Below are positions 35,667 through 44,773 of a stretch of 58,848 nucleotides of DNA, in pieces. Under the pieces are notes generated by a model that saw nothing but the letters and a program-made list of their open reading frames with translations, was not told the DNA's origin and ran no database searches. This DNA is from an uncultured Saprospiraceae bacterium (GTDB lineage: Bacteria; Bacteroidota; Bacteroidia; Chitinophagales; Saprospiraceae), in the NCBI GenBank assembly GCA_937997635.1, contig CALLFA010000072.1, forward strand, positions 1 through 58,848, read 5' to 3'. Within the stretch, counting starts at the first letter, position 1, and each line of letters opens with the position of its first letter. The position numbers and the translations under genes were made by a program.

Positions 35667-36995
35667 ATGGCATTTGATCGAAAATACCTTATAGCGTTAT
35701 TTCCATTAGTCGTTATCTTGATATTCTTCTTCTGGTTTCCTGATATAGTCAGCTATATCGCCTTGGCTTGGGTCGTATCAATGGTAGGTGCACCTTTGTT
35801 TCGCTTCTTCAATAAATTTAAATATATAGGCCGGAATGCAGCTGCTGGTTTGACGCTTTTTTCTTTTGTCTTATTTATTGCTTTGTTGGTGTATTTGATT
35901 ATACCTCCTTTATTGCAGCAAGCGAGGAATCTAGCTGGTGTTGATTACAATGCGATCATTAAGAACTTAGAAGAGCCAATTGACGACTGGAATCAATGGT
36001 TGGTCAGAAGAGGCTTGCTGGAGGCAGTTGACACGACGTCAACAATTACTGCTCAGGAAGAATCATTAGAGGACCATGTGCTTACACAGATTATCAGATT
36101 GGATAGTGTGTATGCATTGCAAGATAGCACAAAGCAAATACCCGAAATAGCAGTAGTAATACAAGTTGATCAAGGGCATTTAGATGCCCATAGCGAAGTT
36201 GCTGAAGAAGAAGTCGCACAGTCATTTTTCAATAAGATTCGACACAACATCTATAACATTTTGGACCCTTCTAAAATCCCAGAGCTATTTGGTTCAGCAA
36301 TAGGATTTTTTAGTAATCTGTTCATTGCCGTGATGTCGATCTTTTTTGTGTCCTTTTTCTTTTTGAAAGAGCAAGGATTATTTACGAATATTATTTCGAC
36401 AATACTACCCAACAAGTATGAATCAAAAGGTGTGCATGCTTTAGAAGATACCTCAAAGTTGCTGATAAGATACTTTATGGGGGTTACCGTTCAAATAATT
36501 GTTGTTACAACATTTGTGACTCTAGCGTTAACGATTTTGGGTATTCCAAATGCATTATTAATAGGATTTATGGCTGCTCTAATGAATGTTATCCCATACT
36601 TAGGCCCTATCCTTGGAGCGTCATTTGGGGTGATAATCACCATTTCTTCCTTTGCAGCGGATGCCAATAGCGCCATAGATGTCAATGGTGAAATCATTAA
36701 TGGAGCTGTTCAGGAATTATCGTTTTATAAGACCTTATTGCCAAAGATTTTGAAAGTGCTGGCTGTTTTTGGCATTATGCAATTATTGGATAATTTCATT
36801 TTTCAACCATTCATATTTGGAAAAAGTGTAAAGGCTCATCCATTAGAAATATTTGTTGTGGTATTAATGGGGGCAAAAGTTGGAGGTATTTTGGGAATGG
36901 TATTGGCGATTCCAGTGTACACTATTTTAAGAGTCATCGCTAAGGTATTTATGAGTGAATTTAAGATTGTACAGCAGATCACCAAAAATATCTAA
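35667..36995 (+). CDS. AI-2E (PerM/YdiK) family transporter
   Basis: 442-aa polytopic membrane protein. N-terminal helices, a periplasmic insert (about 88-200, with acidic EEESL-like stretches), and C-terminal helices with family motifs MAALMNVIPYLGPILGASFG and HPLEIFVVVLMGAKVGGILGMVLAIPVYTILRVI. Members export or import autoinducer-2 or act as Na+/H+ antiporters; the substrate here is unknown. ATG start, 13 bases after the VanZ-like gene. Confidence 0.9.
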   Translation: MAFDRKYLIALFPLVVILIFFFWFPDIVSYIALAWVVSMVGAPLFRFFNKFKYIGRNAAAGLTLFSFVLFIALLVYLIIPPLLQQARNLAGVDYNAIIKNLEEPIDDWNQWLVRRGLLEAVDTTSTITAQEESLEDHVLTQIIRLDSVYALQDSTKQIPEIAVVIQVDQGHLDAHSEVAEEEVAQSFFNKIRHNIYNILDPSKIPELFGSAIGFFSNLFIAVMSIFFVSFFFLKEQGLFTNIISTILPNKYESKGVHALEDTSKLLIRYFMGVTVQIIVVTTFVTLALTILGIPNALLIGFMAALMNVIPYLGPILGASFGVIITISSFAADANSAIDVNGEIINGAVQELSFYKTLLPKILKVLAVFGIMQLLDNFIFQPFIFGKSVKAHPLEIFVVVLMGAKVGGILGMVLAIPVYTILRVIAKVFMSEFKIVQQITKNI

Positions 36996-37042
36996 TGTGA
37001 CAAAGTGCTGGTGTTTAGAATTGTCTACAGATAAAAAGAATA

Positions 37043-38410
37043 ATGGATAGAATCGAACAGTTCATTGCTGACTTTGCTTCATTTGTATGGGGTCTTCCAT
37101 TATTGGTTCTACTAGTTGGTGGAGGTATTTATTTTTTAATTGTATCTCGCTTTCTTCCCTATCGATATATTGGTCATGCTATCAACATATTGAGAGGTAA
37201 ATATGACGATCCGAATGATCCTGGAGACATTTCTCATTTTCAAGCGCTATCTACAGCATTAGCATCTACGATTGGGATGGGAAACATAGCTGGTGTTGCC
37301 GTTGCCATAACTATTGGAGGGCCAGGAGCCATTTTTTGGATGTGGGTAAGTGGTGTTATTGGCATGTGTACTAAATTTTTTACCTGCAGCCTTGCGATTA
37401 TGTATCGAGGCAAAGACTCAAAGGGAAACGTGCAAGGTGGTCCTATGTATTATGTCACGGAAGGACTTGGTAAAGCTTGGAAACCATTAGCCATATTCTT
37501 CAGTCTTGCTGGATTGATCGGTTCGTTGCCAGTCTTTAATGTGAATCAACTGACCCAAGCGATTAGAGATATACTGTTAGTGCCTTCAGGAATAGAAACT
37601 GGATTTAGCAGCAATTTAGTTACTGGAATTATCCTGCTTATCATCACATCCATTGTCATACTGGGAGGGTTGAAACGAATAAGTCAAACGACCGAAAAAT
37701 TAGTACCAATAATGGTGGTGTTGTACTTCGTAGCAGTGTTGATTATTTTGATCATAAACGCAAAAGAAGTTCCTCATTATCTTGGATTGATATTCACAGA
37801 AGCATTTTCAGCAACACATCACAAAGGAGATCAAATGTTAGGAGGAGCATTAGGAGGTCTGATCTTATTAGGTATTCGCAGAGGTGCTTTTTCAAACGAA
37901 GCAGGCATTGGTACAGCGCCAATGGCACATGGAGCTGCTCGGACTGCAGAGCCAATTAGAGAAGGATTAGTGGCAATGCTCGGACCTTTTATTGATACGA
38001 TTATAGTATGTACGCTCACAGCCTTATGTATTTTAGTGACTGGAGTGTGGCAAACTGCAGGTACAAATGGAGTGAGTTTGACAGCATCAGCCTTTGCTAA
38101 TTCCATCCCAGGATTTGGGAGTTATTTGTTGCTTCTATGTATTGCCATATTTAGTATTTCGTCGCTATTCTCATTTTCTTATTATGGAACGAAGTGTTTG
38201 AGCTATTTGATTGGAGCAGATAAACAGCACATTTATAATTACTTCTATTTGGGGAGTATATTGTTAGCATCAATTACGTCTTTGGATTTGATGATCAATT
38301 TGATTGATGGGTTTTATGCACTGATGGCGATTCCAACAATGACTGCTGCTATTTTATTGGCACCAAGAGTGATGAAAGAGGCCAAGCGGTATTTTGCTTC
38401 GATTGAATGA
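37043..38410 (+). CDS. Alanine/glycine:cation symporter (AGCS family)
   Basis: 455-aa Na+ or H+ coupled amino acid importer. Family motifs: FQALSTALASTIGMGNIAGVAVAITIGGPGAIFWMW (helix region with the GTGNIxG-like sequence), FTCSLAIMYRG, QGGPMYYVTEGLG, and RRGAFSNEAGIGTAPMAHGAA. Last gene of the plus-strand run starting at uvrD, 47 bases after the AI-2E gene. Specificity for Ala or Gly is assumed from the family. Confidence 0.93.
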   Translation: MDRIEQFIADFASFVWGLPLLVLLVGGGIYFLIVSRFLPYRYIGHAINILRGKYDDPNDPGDISHFQALSTALASTIGMGNIAGVAVAITIGGPGAIFWMWVSGVIGMCTKFFTCSLAIMYRGKDSKGNVQGGPMYYVTEGLGKAWKPLAIFFSLAGLIGSLPVFNVNQLTQAIRDILLVPSGIETGFSSNLVTGIILLIITSIVILGGLKRISQTTEKLVPIMVVLYFVAVLIILIINAKEVPHYLGLIFTEAFSATHHKGDQMLGGALGGLILLGIRRGAFSNEAGIGTAPMAHGAARTAEPIREGLVAMLGPFIDTIIVCTLTALCILVTGVWQTAGTNGVSLTASAFANSIPGFGSYLLLLCIAIFSISSLFSFSYYGTKCLSYLIGADKQHIYNYFYLGSILLASITSLDLMINLIDGFYALMAIPTMTAAILLAPRVMKEAKRYFASIE

Positions 38411-38442
38411 AAAGGACTAGATTCATGAAGTTATCTGTTAGG

Positions 38443-38691
38443 TTAAATGGCACATTAACAATGTAGAATACGAGGTTCATTTAGCATGAGAACTGAGGCA
38501 AAGGTCTCCGTACCTCTTGCCGTATTTAAATGGCACATTAACAATGTAGAATATGAGGTTCAATTAGCATGAGAACTGAGGCAAAGGTCTCCGTACCTCT
38601 TGCCGTATTTAAATGGCACATTAACAATGTAGAATATGAGGTTCATTTAGCATGAGAACTGAGGCAAAGGTCTCCGTACCTCTTGCCGCAT
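38443..38691. repeat. Three tandem 83-bp repeats upstream of the SDR gene
   Basis: Units start at 38443, 38526 and 38609, each with TTAAATGGCACATTAACAAT, TAGCATGAGAACTGAGGC and AAGGTCTCCGTACCTCTTGC. Only a handful of bases differ. Each unit carries an imperfect hairpin GGCAAAGGT-ctccgt-ACCTCTTGCC. The array fills the whole space between the AGCS symporter stop (38410) and the SDR promoter region; no gene is seen in it. Confidence 0.9.
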
Positions 38692-38696
38692 TTGTT

Positions 38697-38704
38697 TATC
38701 TTTG
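38697..38704 (+). promoter_or_regulatory. -7 box of the SDR gene
   Basis: TATCTTTG, exact match to TAnnTTTG, 14 bases before the ATG and directly after the 83-bp array. Confidence 0.6.
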
Positions 38705-38718
38705 CCTAAAATAATTCT

Positions 38719-39414
38719 ATGAAAACTGCATATATCACAGGTGGGTCAAAAGGAATTGGCTTAGGTGTGGCACAAAGCTTACTGGAAGACGGGTATAAAG
38801 TAGCCATATCTGGTCGATCATTGGATGCTTTACAAGAAGCGGAGAAGTTATTGGATTCAGAGGATGTATTAGCGATACAGTCAGATGTAAAGAATCATGG
38901 GGATGAAGAAGCCGCGATCAATCAAGTCATTGATACATGGGGGCAGCTTGATGTGGTGATTGCAAATGCAGGTGTCGGACACTTCAAAACGATTGAAGAT
39001 ATCAGTACCGAAGAATGGAATGATGTGATAGATACCAATTTGACTGGTGTGTTTCATACCACTAAGGCGAGTCTGCCTCATTTAAAAAAATCGAAAGGTT
39101 ATTTAATTACGATTGCGAGTTTGGCAGGCACTAATTTTTTTAAATTTGGTTCTGCTTATAATGCGAGTAAGTTTGGATTGGTCGGATTTACACAAGCTGT
39201 CATGTTGGATGTTCGACAACTTGGCATTAAGGTGTCTACAATAATGCCCGGATCAGTGTCTACCTATTTTAATAATCATACACCCAGCGATGCTGATGCT
39301 TGGAAAATACAACCAGAGGATATTGGGAAAATGGTTGTTGATTTACTCCACATGAATCCTCGAACATTGCCAAGTAAAATTGAAGTGAGGCCGTCTATGC
39401 CGCCTCAGAAGTAG
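38719..39414 (+). CDS. Short-chain dehydrogenase/reductase
   Basis: 231-aa classical SDR. TGGSKGIGLG (7-16) binds NAD(P); NAGVG (83-87) is the structural motif; catalytic S134, Y147 and K151 (YNASK) are all present. The Ser-Lys before the GxG (GGSKGIG) suggests NADP preference. The short C-terminus has the PEDIGKMVVDLL helix. Substrate unknown. Downstream of the 83-bp array. Confidence 0.93.
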   Translation: MKTAYITGGSKGIGLGVAQSLLEDGYKVAISGRSLDALQEAEKLLDSEDVLAIQSDVKNHGDEEAAINQVIDTWGQLDVVIANAGVGHFKTIEDISTEEWNDVIDTNLTGVFHTTKASLPHLKKSKGYLITIASLAGTNFFKFGSAYNASKFGLVGFTQAVMLDVRQLGIKVSTIMPGSVSTYFNNHTPSDADAWKIQPEDIGKMVVDLLHMNPRTLPSKIEVRPSMPPQK

Positions 39415-39450
39415 GATTAATTTTATGGTCTTTTAGCATATGTGAATAAA

Positions 39451-40230
39451 TCATTCTGCTTGATCTAATGCTGGTCGTTGATCAACCCTAATGTTGAAAA
39501 AATTTGATATGCAGCTGTTCATATCGCCAACGCGCAACACAAATTCTTGTTTCACCTGATCTCCACTCGCGTATTCCGCAGGTTTCCAATCTGGCATTTT
39601 ACAGATGGCATTGAGTAGGATTTTATTGGCTTTTTCGTATTGCTCCGTACCATATGCATCCATATCGTATATTTCTGCATCTACGACTTTACCGTTTTCG
39701 TCAACTGCAAATTCTATGGCTGTCAGATGATTTGCTCTAAAGCTATCTAACTCGAGTTGACTGATGGCATTATCTTTTAGATACTCTAGGAGTTCTGATT
39801 GCCCGCCAGGGAAGGTCGCATCTTTTTCAGGTTCAAGCGTAAAGCTGAAGTTGAACTTTTGTGGTTCATTTTGTGATAATGTATTGTTAGGTATATAGTT
39901 GATGACAACAGAAATATCAGACTGTAGATCTGACTGTAATATGAGTTCTTTCTGTTCTGTGGTAAGTGCATCTGAGTCGTTACTGGCAACATAGAGATCT
40001 CCATGTTTATAGGCACTAATGTCAACAGACAAAAATTCTTTGACCCACGATGGTTTGTAATATCTGTTTAATTCAGAAAGAGAATTAATGTCAGTGAGCT
40101 TCTCTGCTGTGGTGGACACCGAAGGGTAAATTTTGTCCACTTCATAACTAAAATTAAACGCATCCTGTGCTGATATCAATCCACTGACTCCCAAAAGAAA
40201 GAGAACAAATATCAAAGACTTACAATTCAT
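39451..40230 (-). CDS. Exported protein with a TonB C-terminal-like domain
   Basis: 259 aa. Signal peptide (LIFVLFLLGVSGLISAQ) and no further membrane segment. The C-terminal half is TonB-like: FPGGQSELLEYLKDN, then AIEFAVDENGKVVDAEIYDMDAYG and KILLNAICKMPDWKPAEYASGDQVKQEFVLRV. Classical TonB has an N-terminal membrane anchor and a proline-rich spacer; both are missing, so this is a periplasmic relative unlikely to transduce energy from ExbB/D. Function unknown. Confidence 0.75.
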   Translation of the reverse strand: MNCKSLIFVLFLLGVSGLISAQDAFNFSYEVDKIYPSVSTTAEKLTDINSLSELNRYYKPSWVKEFLSVDISAYKHGDLYVASNDSDALTTEQKELILQSDLQSDISVVINYIPNNTLSQNEPQKFNFSFTLEPEKDATFPGGQSELLEYLKDNAISQLELDSFRANHLTAIEFAVDENGKVVDAEIYDMDAYGTEQYEKANKILLNAICKMPDWKPAEYASGDQVKQEFVLRVGDMNSCISNFFNIRVDQRPALDQAE

Positions 40231-40329
40231 GGTTTGTGTGTTTAGTTAAATATAACGAAAATAAGATTGAAAAATTTTAAAAGCAATCCAATAGCCATTC
40301 AGTTAATTGTAGCCAAAGTGAATCCTGAA

Positions 40330-40421
40330 CTTGATTTGACCTTGACTCTTGACCTTGACTCTTGACTCTTGAACTTGATGTTGACTCTTGATTTGACCTT
40401 GACTCTTGACTCTTGAACTTG
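40330..40421. repeat. TTGAC/TTGACTC short tandem array
   Basis: About 14 irregular units of 6-7 bases: TTGACTC, TTGACC, TTGAAC, TTGATG, TTGATT. It lies 26 bases beyond the 3' end of the minus-strand HupE gene. A related array is at 55136-55215, also at the 3' end of a minus-strand gene. Confidence 0.9.
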
Positions 40422-40447
40422 CCCTCAACCTGTCTGATCAATCGCAG

Positions 40448-41029
40448 TTAGCCAAATACTATATATAGTCCAAATAGGGAATAGATCACCCCTAAAACTT
40501 TAAATATGTTCTTGGCTGTTGATTGATTTATAGAATTATTAATCAAACGGCCTATGCCAATGCTGATTGCAAATATTAAAATAACGCCTAAGGTATATCC
40601 ACTAATATAAACAAATGCCGAAGAAGATTCAGGCATCTCAACGCCATGAGCATAGCCATGAAAAAACGCTATGACAATAGAAGCTATAATTCCAATCAAT
40701 ACGGTTACTTTACTGTTTGAGGCTAATAGAACACCCAATAAGACAACAGAGACTGCAATCCCAGTTTCCATATATGTAAATCCTTCTGTAGCTATACCCA
40801 TCCATCCACTTATAGCCATTGTAATTGTGAATGCAAGTGCAATCAACCAATGTTTGCGATCGTTCAATGTGGCAATGAAAAGTCCAAGACAACTGATTGC
40901 TAGTAAATGATCAAGACCAAAAATTGGATGAGTTAATCCCGCCATGATCCCACTACCATGACTTCCATGGGCCAATAGTGAATGAGAATATAGCAAGAAT
41001 ATGAATAGGCAAAAGCTTGATTTAGACAT
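40448..41029 (-). CDS. HupE/UreJ family metal permease
   Basis: 193 aa. Signal peptide, then the family signature HGSHGSGIMAGLTHPIFGLDHLLA with metal-binding His, and the second His cluster FFHGYAHGVEMP. About six membrane segments. Known members import nickel or cobalt, often next to hydrogenase or urease genes; neither is in the window, so the metal is uncertain. ATG start. Confidence 0.9.
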   Translation of the reverse strand: MSKSSFCLFIFLLYSHSLLAHGSHGSGIMAGLTHPIFGLDHLLAISCLGLFIATLNDRKHWLIALAFTITMAISGWMGIATEGFTYMETGIAVSVVLLGVLLASNSKVTVLIGIIASIVIAFFHGYAHGVEMPESSSAFVYISGYTLGVILIFAISIGIGRLINNSINQSTAKNIFKVLGVIYSLFGLYIVFG

Positions 41030-41222
41030 TAGAAAATGATCGACTTTAATTAACGTTAAAATTAATCATCAGTTCAATATGTCTGTGTCTCAAACAGGAC
41101 AGTCGTTCTACATTTGCTGTCGTTTTTCTTGTAAATTTAAATCCTTAATGTCCCTCCTTCAGTTGGTATTTTGATCCTAATCTTACTGGCAATCTCTCTT
41201 AAGCAGGACTTAATTCCTGAAC

Positions 41223-41503
41223 GTGATTATGTATGTAGAATTCAACAACGCTCACGTTAAATTTCTCTATTTCTTATTATCAAAAAAAAATATTCCAGCC
41301 GAAAATAAATCTGAACGTGCATTTCATTTTAGGCGAATGATTCTGCTGTTCATATTCGGATTCACTCATGCTTATGAAATTTGGATGGGGACATTTTGGT
41401 TCCGTATGCTGTCTGTGGTTGTATCTTTTTCTTTATGAGAAATTTAAAAATCAAGACACAACTTACTATTGCTTCTATTTTTTGCATTCCAATATTACCA
41501 TAA
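41223..41503 (+). pseudogene. Decayed, frameshifted remnant of a DUF418 membrane protein
   Basis: In one frame (to about 41390) the translation reads FHFRRMILLFIFGFTHAYEIWMG; at a run of four G (41387-41390) the homology continues in another frame as GDILVPYAVCGCIFFFMRNLKIKTQLTIASI, then a TAA at 41501. Joined, this is the central RRxxLLxxFGxxHAyxxWxGDILxxYAxCGxxLxxFR block of DUF418 (YeiB-like) proteins, so one base was lost. The family is about 400 aa; only about 90 codons remain and neither end is recognisable, so the gene is dead. Confidence 0.75.
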
Positions 41504-41639
41504 GAATTGTTGGAAGATTCCTTCTTTTTTTGGTCGCCCACAATAGAAAAATAAATCTTAAACTTGCAGATATAGATCATCTTACTGAGTTACTAGTCCT
41601 TCGCTATTTGCCTTTAACTGTTGGCAAAAGCTATCGGTC

Positions 41640-41656
41640 AATAGCTAACAGCTATT
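41640..41656. promoter_or_regulatory. Hairpin upstream of the proA promoter
   Basis: AATAGCT-AAC-AGCTATT is a perfect 7-bp inverted repeat ending 12 bases before the -7 box; its centre is a TAACAGC heptamer of the kind arrayed upstream of pfkA. It could be an operator or chance. Confidence 0.4.
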
Positions 41657-41668
41657 AACTAAAACAAT

Positions 41669-41676
41669 TATCTTCG
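41669..41676 (+). promoter_or_regulatory. -7 box of proA
   Basis: TATCTTCG, one mismatch to TAnnTTTG, 4 bases before the first ATG; another nearly leaderless arrangement. Confidence 0.5.
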
Positions 41677-41680
41677 CAAC

Positions 41681-42877
41681 ATGATGATGCTCACCACAGA
41701 TCAGAAAAATGACATCCTCAAGTCCATGGTCACTAATGTAGAGGCCATCCGACAAGAGTTGATTGATAACAATACTGCAGAGTTAGCAGCTTTTGCAGGG
41801 GGAGATAAGGCGATGTATGACAGACTAAAAGTCAATGATGCCAAAGTCGATGAGATGAAAAAGTCATTGAGGGATGTACTTGATAAAGACGATCCTATTG
41901 GCAAATTAATTTTCAATTACGATCACCCTAATGGGATGCAAGTCGAAAATCGTACAGCGCCTTTTGGTAGTATTTTGATCATCTATGAGTCAAGACCTGA
42001 TGTCACTATTGAAGCAGCATCTATCGCATTTAAATCTGGCAATCGCATTTTATTGAAAGGCGGTAAAGAATCCCGTAAATCAAATTTGATGTTGGTTGAC
42101 TGCTGGCATAAAGCCTTGGCCGAACATGGACAGCCAAAAGATTGGATACAATACTTGGACTTTGATAGGGTAGCCACGCAAGAATTTTTGAGAAATCCAT
42201 CACAGCCATTGGATCTCATTGTGCCAAGAGGTGGGGATGGACTCATTAATTTTGTCAAGCAACATGCAGCCTGTCCAGTCTTAGTCAGTGGACGTGGCAA
42301 TAATTTTGTGTACGTTCATACTGAAGCGGATTGGCGAAAAGCAGAGTCTATCATCAGAAACGCCAAACTCACCAAAATATCAGCGTGTAATGCAGTAGAC
42401 AAAGTACTGGTAGATAAAGACTTTCCAAATTTTAATGAACGAGTCAGTACATTGATGTCCGGATTGATGAAAGAAAAAGTAGAAGTCTATGCCAATATCG
42501 ACTCCTCCAATGGTTCGCAACCGCAGCCATGGGAGAAAGATGATATTCTTTACGAGGAGTTTTTGGATTATAAAATACTCATTGACCAAACCGACAGTAT
42601 TGAATCAGCTATTCAGACCATCAATAAATATTCAGGAGGGCATTCAGCAACTATAGTAACAGAAGATAAAGAAGCCGCAAAGATATTTATGGACTCAGTT
42701 GATGCAGCAGCAGTCTATCAAAATGTATCGACGAGATTTACTGATGGAGGACAAATGGGACTAGGTGCAGAGTTGGCAATCAGTACAGATAAATTGCATC
42801 ACAGAGGTCCATTAGGATTGGATCAATTGGTAACCAACAAATGGTACGTATATGGAGACGGGCAGATCAGAGAATAA
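41681..42877 (+). CDS. proA: Gamma-glutamyl phosphate reductase ProA
   Basis: Second step of proline synthesis: reduces glutamyl-5-phosphate to glutamate semialdehyde with NADPH. Aldehyde-dehydrogenase fold of 398 aa. PFGSILIIYESRPDVTIEAASIAFKSGN is the family cofactor region, LIVPRGG the second, and C236 in KISACNAVDKVL is the catalytic Cys. Three ATG codons in a row at 41681; the first is used. It overlaps proB by 26 bases. The order proA-proB is the reverse of the common proB-proA. Confidence 0.95.
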   Translation: MMMLTTDQKNDILKSMVTNVEAIRQELIDNNTAELAAFAGGDKAMYDRLKVNDAKVDEMKKSLRDVLDKDDPIGKLIFNYDHPNGMQVENRTAPFGSILIIYESRPDVTIEAASIAFKSGNRILLKGGKESRKSNLMLVDCWHKALAEHGQPKDWIQYLDFDRVATQEFLRNPSQPLDLIVPRGGDGLINFVKQHAACPVLVSGRGNNFVYVHTEADWRKAESIIRNAKLTKISACNAVDKVLVDKDFPNFNERVSTLMSGLMKEKVEVYANIDSSNGSQPQPWEKDDILYEEFLDYKILIDQTDSIESAIQTINKYSGGHSATIVTEDKEAAKIFMDSVDAAAVYQNVSTRFTDGGQMGLGAELAISTDKLHHRGPLGLDQLVTNKWYVYGDGQIRE

Positions 42878-43634
42878 GAAGCGGATCATTTTAAAGTTAG
42901 GAACAACGACATTGACAAGAGGCACAAAATCGATCTCCAGAGGCAAGATAGAAGATGTTGCCAGGCAGATTAAAGCCCTAAGCAATGATTACGAATTTAT
43001 CATCGTTAGTTCTGGAGCCATTGCAGCGGCCAAACAATTTGTCCAATTAAATGGGCAATCAGAAATAAAGGACAAACAAGCACTTGCTTCTATAGGGCAG
43101 CCACATCTGATGCGCATCTTCTACGAGATATTTAATGAGTTAGGCTTACCTACAGCGCAATGTCTGTTGACCTATTTTGATTTTGATAATGACCAATCTC
43201 GTAAAAACATCCACCACACCATTAACGAATTATTGCGCAACAATTACGTCCCCATTATTAACGAAAACGATACAGTCGCCACCGAAGAAATCAAATTTGG
43301 TGACAATGACAAACTCGCTGCTCTCACCGCTAGCCTGATGGAAGTAGACCTCCTCATCATGGCGACAAATACTTACGGCCTCTACGACGCTGACCCGAAC
43401 AACAACCCAGATGCCAAAACAATACCTCACATCGAAAATCTTAACGACATCAAATCCGTCGTTGGTGAAACAAAAACAGAACTCGGATCTGGTGGCATGA
43501 AGTCAAAAATCGAAGCTGCCGAAATAGCAACTAAAGCTGGAATTGAAACCTGGTTGATTTATGGCTATGCAGATAATTTTCTACTTGATGCTATGTCAGC
43601 CAAGGTACCGCTTACTAAGATTAAAGCATGTTAA
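42852..43634 (+). CDS. proB: Glutamate 5-kinase ProB, without PUA domain
   Basis: First step of proline synthesis. Amino acid kinase fold: KLGTTTLT at the N-terminus, VSSGAIAAA, NENDTVATEEIKFGDNDKLAA, and GSGGMKSKIEAAEIATKAGI. 260 aa is the short form lacking the C-terminal PUA domain of the E. coli enzyme (367 aa). ATG inside the proA 3' end ensures coupled expression. Followed by repeat arrays. Confidence 0.94.
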   Translation: METGRSENKKRIILKLGTTTLTRGTKSISRGKIEDVARQIKALSNDYEFIIVSSGAIAAAKQFVQLNGQSEIKDKQALASIGQPHLMRIFYEIFNELGLPTAQCLLTYFDFDNDQSRKNIHHTINELLRNNYVPIINENDTVATEEIKFGDNDKLAALTASLMEVDLLIMATNTYGLYDADPNNNPDAKTIPHIENLNDIKSVVGETKTELGSGGMKSKIEAAEIATKAGIETWLIYGYADNFLLDAMSAKVPLTKIKAC

Positions 43635-43650
43635 CTAATCTCGTTTAACA

Positions 43651-43781
43651 AACTATCGACAAACCAACTATCGACAAACCAACTATCGACAAACCAACTA
43701 TCGACAAACCAACTATCGACTATCGACTAAAAGCTAAAAGCTAACTGCTAAAAGCCCCACACCCCACACCCCACACACCAC
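43651..43781 (+). repeat. 15-bp array, heptamers and C-rich tract after proB
   Basis: 43651-43727: about 4.7 copies of AACTATCGACAAACC. 43728-43755: heptamers TAAAAGC, TAAAAGC, TAACTGC, TAAAAGC. 43756-43781: CCCACACC-type tract. On the plus strand the whole stretch is rich in A and C and poor in G, resembling a Rho loading site after proB (inference). Confidence 0.85.
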
Positions 43782-43841
43782 AACCAATCATTTACTCATC
43801 ATTAGAATAGAAGAAACAAACAATCAGTAAATTCAAAAATT

Positions 43842-44750
43842 ATGATGGATCTCAGCCTTTCCGCTATGGAATTAATTTACGCTATATTATCTATAACAGG
43901 ATTACTAATTGGTTTTATCTGCAGTGTTAAACTGTATAGTCGACATTATGGAATTCAAAAAATGAATAAAGACCAAACGGATTTGGACGCTAAATTAAAA
44001 TTAAAGGATTCCTTTGTTTTTAATTCGACTGGAACGTATTTCAATGTAGGTCTTCTCTTTTCGATTAGTTTATGCATTTCTTTTTTTAGCTGGACGAGTT
44101 ATGAAAAAGAAATATATTTTCCAGAATATATTCAATGGGAGGATGACATGGAACAAATTCCACCACAAATTTTTGACAGACCGCCACCTCCATCGCCACC
44201 AAAAGAAATTGAAGAGGTGATCGAGGAAGAAATGATTGAGGAAGAACCAGAATTTATTGATGAAAGCATAGACGAGAAAGATTTTCTAACTGAGAAACCA
44301 ACCCCTGTGTCAGAAGAAAAAGACACTCCAAAACTCGATCTCCCACCACCTCCGGTTGAGCAAGAATTAGATGTTCCGGAGATTAGAGATTTTGCAGAAC
44401 AAATGCCCAGATTCCCTGGCTGTGAGTCTATGAATGGTAGTCATAAGGAAAAAGAAAATTGTGCGAAGGAGAAAATGTTACAGTACATTTATAAAAACCT
44501 TCATTATCCATCTGTAGCAAGAGAGAATGACATCGAAGGTATGGTGGTTGTCCAATTCGTCGTATCAAAAGAAGGCTTCATTAAAGACACTAAAATTCTT
44601 AGGGACATTGGTGCTGGATGTGGAAATCAAGCAAGCAAAGTAGTCATCGGAATGAACGACCTTCCTTCTCGGTGGACCCCTGGCAAACAAAGAGGTCGCA
44701 AGGTTGATGTCAGATATACTCTGCCTATTCGATTTAAATTACAAAAATGA
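43842..44750 (+). CDS. TonB family energy transducer
   Basis: 302 aa. Membrane segments at about 10-28 and 65-82, then a Pro/Glu-rich periplasmic spacer (PPPPSPPKEIEEVIEEEMIEEEPEF...PPPPVEQ), and a C-terminal TonB domain: FPGCESMNGSHKEKENCAKEKMLQYIYKNLHYPSVARENDIEGMVVVQFVV...RWTPGKQRGRKVDVRYTLPIRF. Couples proton motive force to outer-membrane SusC/TonB-dependent receptors. Unlike classical TonB it has two N-terminal helices. Flanked by repeat arrays on both sides. Confidence 0.88.
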   Translation: MMDLSLSAMELIYAILSITGLLIGFICSVKLYSRHYGIQKMNKDQTDLDAKLKLKDSFVFNSTGTYFNVGLLFSISLCISFFSWTSYEKEIYFPEYIQWEDDMEQIPPQIFDRPPPPSPPKEIEEVIEEEMIEEEPEFIDESIDEKDFLTEKPTPVSEEKDTPKLDLPPPPVEQELDVPEIRDFAEQMPRFPGCESMNGSHKEKENCAKEKMLQYIYKNLHYPSVARENDIEGMVVVQFVVSKEGFIKDTKILRDIGAGCGNQASKVVIGMNDLPSRWTPGKQRGRKVDVRYTLPIRFKLQK

Positions 44751-44773
44751 AATAAGCGTGTCAGCAGCACAGC

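Larger units (their letters stand above)
41030..41680. other. Intergenic stretch with a gene remnant, 651 bases
   Basis: 41030-41222 holds nothing I recognise. 41223-41503 is the DUF418 remnant. 41504-41639 shows no further homology that I can see. The end contains a hairpin and the proA promoter. Confidence 0.6.

Noticed and set aside
41368..41658. Separate small gene (96 aa) on the plus strand
   Set aside because: Overlaps the DUF418 remnant in a third frame and lacks recognisable features; the homology is in the two other frames.
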